DNA from: JBHIBA01 sp046758845
GTDB lineage: Bacteria; UBA8248; JACPRG01; G963555815
DNA length: 6,207 nucleotides
Assembly (NCBI GenBank): GCA_046758845.1
Contig: JBHIBA010000280.1
Span: 1-6,207 of the forward strand
Reading direction: 5' to 3'
The notes under the pieces were generated by a model. That model ran no database searches and was not told the origin of the DNA. It saw nothing but the letters and a program-made list of their open reading frames with translations. A program made the position numbers and the translations under genes. This document shows, piece after piece, positions 4,262 through 6,207 of this stretch (position 1 is the first letter of the stretch; the number at the start of each line of letters is the position of its first letter).

Positions 4262-6207
4262 CTAATCCGCCTTGAGGACCCGGGCGGAGATGGCAGCGTC
4301 GAGGGCGCCGTTCACGAAGTCGATGTGGTCCTCATCGATGGCGAGCAAGGCGTTGAAGTTAACCTCTTGTCGGGTGGCGGTGTCTCTCCACCCGCCGCCG
4401 CAGCCCTGGGTGGCCAGGACCTCCGGGTGAACGAGCTCCGTAACCTTCGCAATAGCCCGCTGCTGTCTTCCTTGGAAGGTCTCGATGATCACCCAGTCCC
4501 CGTCCGCAATGCCCCGTTCCGCCGCCGTCTTGGTGTTGATCCACACGGTTCGAAGGTCGTTGTGGCGCGCGGAGACCGACTGGAGCAGGGGGTTCTTGTG
4601 GGTGTGCGAGAGGGCGTGATTCGGCACCTTCATGTTGATCACGTACAGATTGTGGGGCGCTTGACGTTTATAGGCGGGTCCCGGCTTCCAGTCGGGCTGC
4701 ACCTGATAGTCCTGCGTGTCCCATGGAATTCCGAGATCCTCGGTCACCCGCCGAACGTCCTCGCCGGCCCCCTTCATGAACTCGTAGTAGATTGGGGACC
4801 GCGCGGTTACGAAGGGGCGCGGGTATTTCTCCTCGACCAATTTTTCGTCCGTCCAGAGACCGTCCTCCATGAACCATTCCAGACCCTTGTCCGGCCCCAG
4901 TTCGTTCTTGAGCATGCGGTCCACAATCTGCGGGTAGGTGTACTCTGCCTGCGGGTCGAGACGGTTCTCACCGTTGAGCCCCGCGATGACGTTGATGGCC
5001 TCGTAGAAGTCGCTCAAAAATCCCGCCCGCTTGGCCAGCTCCAGCAGGATTTGCATGACGTCCACGTAATCCGGTTCGAAGGGATGCTCGAACGGCGGGT
5101 GGACGACCGGCTTGGCCCCGTACGTTGTGTTGCGACCTTCGCCGGACCCGTAGTTGCTGTACACGAAGGGGACCAGCCGCTCCAGGTGATGGAGGTCCGG
5201 CAGGACGATGTCGGCGAACTCGGCCGTCTCTTCCATGCGCCGTGTGATGGAAACGATGAAAGGGATGCGTTTGAGAAACCGCTCCGCCACGTCGGGCGGT
5301 CCCGACGTCTTGGCGATGTTGGAGTGGTACTGGATGAGCATCTTCGGGAAGGGGGGAGGCTTGTACTTCTCTTCGTACTCGGAGGTGAGGAGGTAGAAGA
5401 CGCCCCCGTAAGGGCCAACTGGGAGAAGCTCGAACATCTCCGGCGTGACGGGCGCCCGGACCTTGCGGGGCGGATAGCAGCCCGCGACGCGTCCTCCGCC
5501 CATGCCCCCTTGGATGATGAACCCGTCTGGACTGACCGCGCATTGATACTTCCGGGTTCCCCTCCACGCGAAGGACGCTCTGCCCCTGGCGGCATAGGGA
5601 TCGCCCAGAAGGCCGCCGGGAACGTCGAGGCCTCCGATCAGGGTCGGCAGAAGGTTGACGGCCAGACCCGCCAGGAACGAGTGCTTGTGGGCTGAAAGCC
5701 CCCGGTACCAGGTCACCGTGGCGGGGCGGTAGGGAAGCTCAACGCCGTCGATCTCGATGGTCTCGCCGATGCGGGCGGCTTCTCCATACTCCCGGGCGAG
5801 GCGGACGACGGTCTCTCTCGGGACCGTGGTGATCTCCTCGACGTAATCCGGAGTGTACCGCGTCGCGTGCTCCTTGAGGGCTTGAAACGCCGTCTTCACG
5901 CGCTTTCCGTTGACCTCGTATCGGCCCTCCAGGGCGTACTCGCCGACATCCGCATCAAACGGCTTCACCGAGTTCGTGGTCGAATCCCACACCAGGGGTT
6001 TTTGGGTTTCAGGGTCCCGGACGTAGAACTCATCCTCCCCGATGAGATAGGGCGCGTTGGTGAACTTCCGGAGGAAAAATTTGTCGTAGCGCCCGTTCTC
6101 ATTGATCATCAGGTTGACCATGCCCAGAATGAGGGCGGCATCGGTCCCGGGGCGGATGGGTATCCACTCCTCCGCCCGGGAGGCGGCGGCGCTGCAAACA
6201 GGGTCCA
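4262..6207 (-). CDS. Molybdopterin oxidoreductase, DMSO-reductase superfamily (N-terminus outside window)
   Basis: The frame is open through the right edge, so the ATG at 6121 is internal: the 28 codons before it encode family sequence (EEWIPIRPGTDAALILG). About 647 residues are visible, numbered here from the edge. Relatives run to roughly 750-950, so the N-terminal part that can hold a 4Fe-4S site and the usual Mo-ligand residue is off the window. Visible parts are the molybdopterin-binding fold with IPIRPGTDAA (15-24), GLSAHKHS (169-176), GGLDVPGG (191-198) and FADIVLPD (330-337), then a C-terminal dinucleotide-binding domain from about 516 with SHTHKNPLL, INTKTAAERGIADGDWV (556-572) and GCGGGW (601-606). 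The frame is intact to TAG at 4264-4262. Such enzymes hold bis-MGD and transfer oxygen, hydride or electrons. Redox subunits (ferredoxin-like or NrfD-like) may lie upstream. The setting is reminiscent of molybdoenzymes of anaerobic aromatic catabolism such as phenylacetyl-CoA:acceptor oxidoreductase, but the subfamily is not established. Confidence 0.92.
   Translation of the reverse strand, partial: DPVCSAAASRAEEWIPIRPGTDAALILGMVNLMINENGRYDKFFLRKFTNAPYLIGEDEFYVRDPETQKPLVWDSTTNSVKPFDADVGEYALEGRYEVNGKRVKTAFQALKEHATRYTPDYVEEITTVPRETVVRLAREYGEAARIGETIEIDGVELPYRPATVTWYRGLSAHKHSFLAGLAVNLLPTLIGGLDVPGGLLGDPYAARGRASFAWRGTRKYQCAVSPDGFIIQGGMGGGRVAGCYPPRKVRAPVTPEMFELLPVGPYGGVFYLLTSEYEEKYKPPPFPKMLIQYHSNIAKTSGPPDVAERFLKRIPFIVSITRRMEETAEFADIVLPDLHHLERLVPFVYSNYGSGEGRNTTYGAKPVVHPPFEHPFEPDYVDVMQILLELAKRAGFLSDFYEAINVIAGLNGENRLDPQAEYTYPQIVDRMLKNELGPDKGLEWFMEDGLWTDEKLVEEKYPRPFVTARSPIYYEFMKGAGEDVRRVTEDLGIPWDTQDYQVQPDWKPGPAYKRQAPHNLYVINMKVPNHALSHTHKNPLLQSVSARHNDLRTVWINTKTAAERGIADGDWVIIETFQGRQQRAIAKVTELVHPEVLATQGCGGGWRDTATRQEVNFNALLAIDEDHIDFVNGALDAAISARVLKAD

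Noticed and set aside
4169..5695. A 508-codon open frame on the plus strand, antisense to the molybdopterin oxidoreductase.
   Set aside because: It lies mostly opposite a gene with clear family motifs and has no recognisable domains. It runs over the intergenic gap with no credible ribosome binding site noted. GC-rich third positions make such long antisense frames common.
1..6207. CRISPR arrays, tRNA or rRNA genes, transposases, insertion-sequence ends or attachment sites.
   Set aside because: No regularly spaced repeats, no cloverleaf-like or rRNA-like sequence, and no transposase or integrase motifs were seen; almost the whole window is covered by intact metabolic and transport genes.

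Overview
The window looks like part of an operon from a high-GC bacterium (about 60% G+C by eye, with most codons ending in G or C). Five clear genes lie on the minus strand and are read from right to left. In transcription order they are: a molybdopterin oxidoreductase whose start lies beyond the right edge, a periplasmic substrate-binding protein, an ABC ATPase, an ABC permease, and a UbiD-family decarboxylase. The binding protein has a plain Sec signal peptide with no lipobox cysteine, which suggests a Gram-negative cell with a periplasm. Proteobacteria, Desulfobacterota or related uncultured lineages would all fit; the sequence does not allow a taxonomic assignment.

Layout. Bases 1-62 may hold the last codons of a plus-strand gene convergent with the operon. 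Bases 63-136 are intergenic and contain two inverted repeats. The UbiD-family gene is at 137-1504, the permease at 1533-2312, the ATPase at 2315-3085 (2 nt between its stop and the permease start), and the binding protein at 3131-4123. Positions 4124-4261 form the only sizeable gap inside the operon. It holds two inverted repeats, an imperfect direct repeat and a tiny open frame with a good Shine-Dalgarno sequence. The molybdopterin oxidoreductase fills 4262 to the right edge.

How the genes may work together. The three middle genes make a complete importer of the NMT1/SsuA/TauA (nitrate/sulfonate/taurine) superfamily. Members of this superfamily carry many small anions, including aromatic and aliphatic carboxylates. 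UbiD enzymes use prenylated FMN to decarboxylate, or sometimes carboxylate, aromatic or alpha,beta-unsaturated acids. The catalytic and metal/cofactor residues known from Fdc1 and E. coli UbiD are all present here. The simplest inference is a catabolic unit that imports a carboxylic acid (probably aromatic or unsaturated) and processes it with a decarboxylase and a molybdenum redox enzyme. The substrate and the order of steps cannot be read from this sequence. The prFMN synthase (UbiX type), regulators and any electron-transfer subunits of the molybdoenzyme are not in the window.
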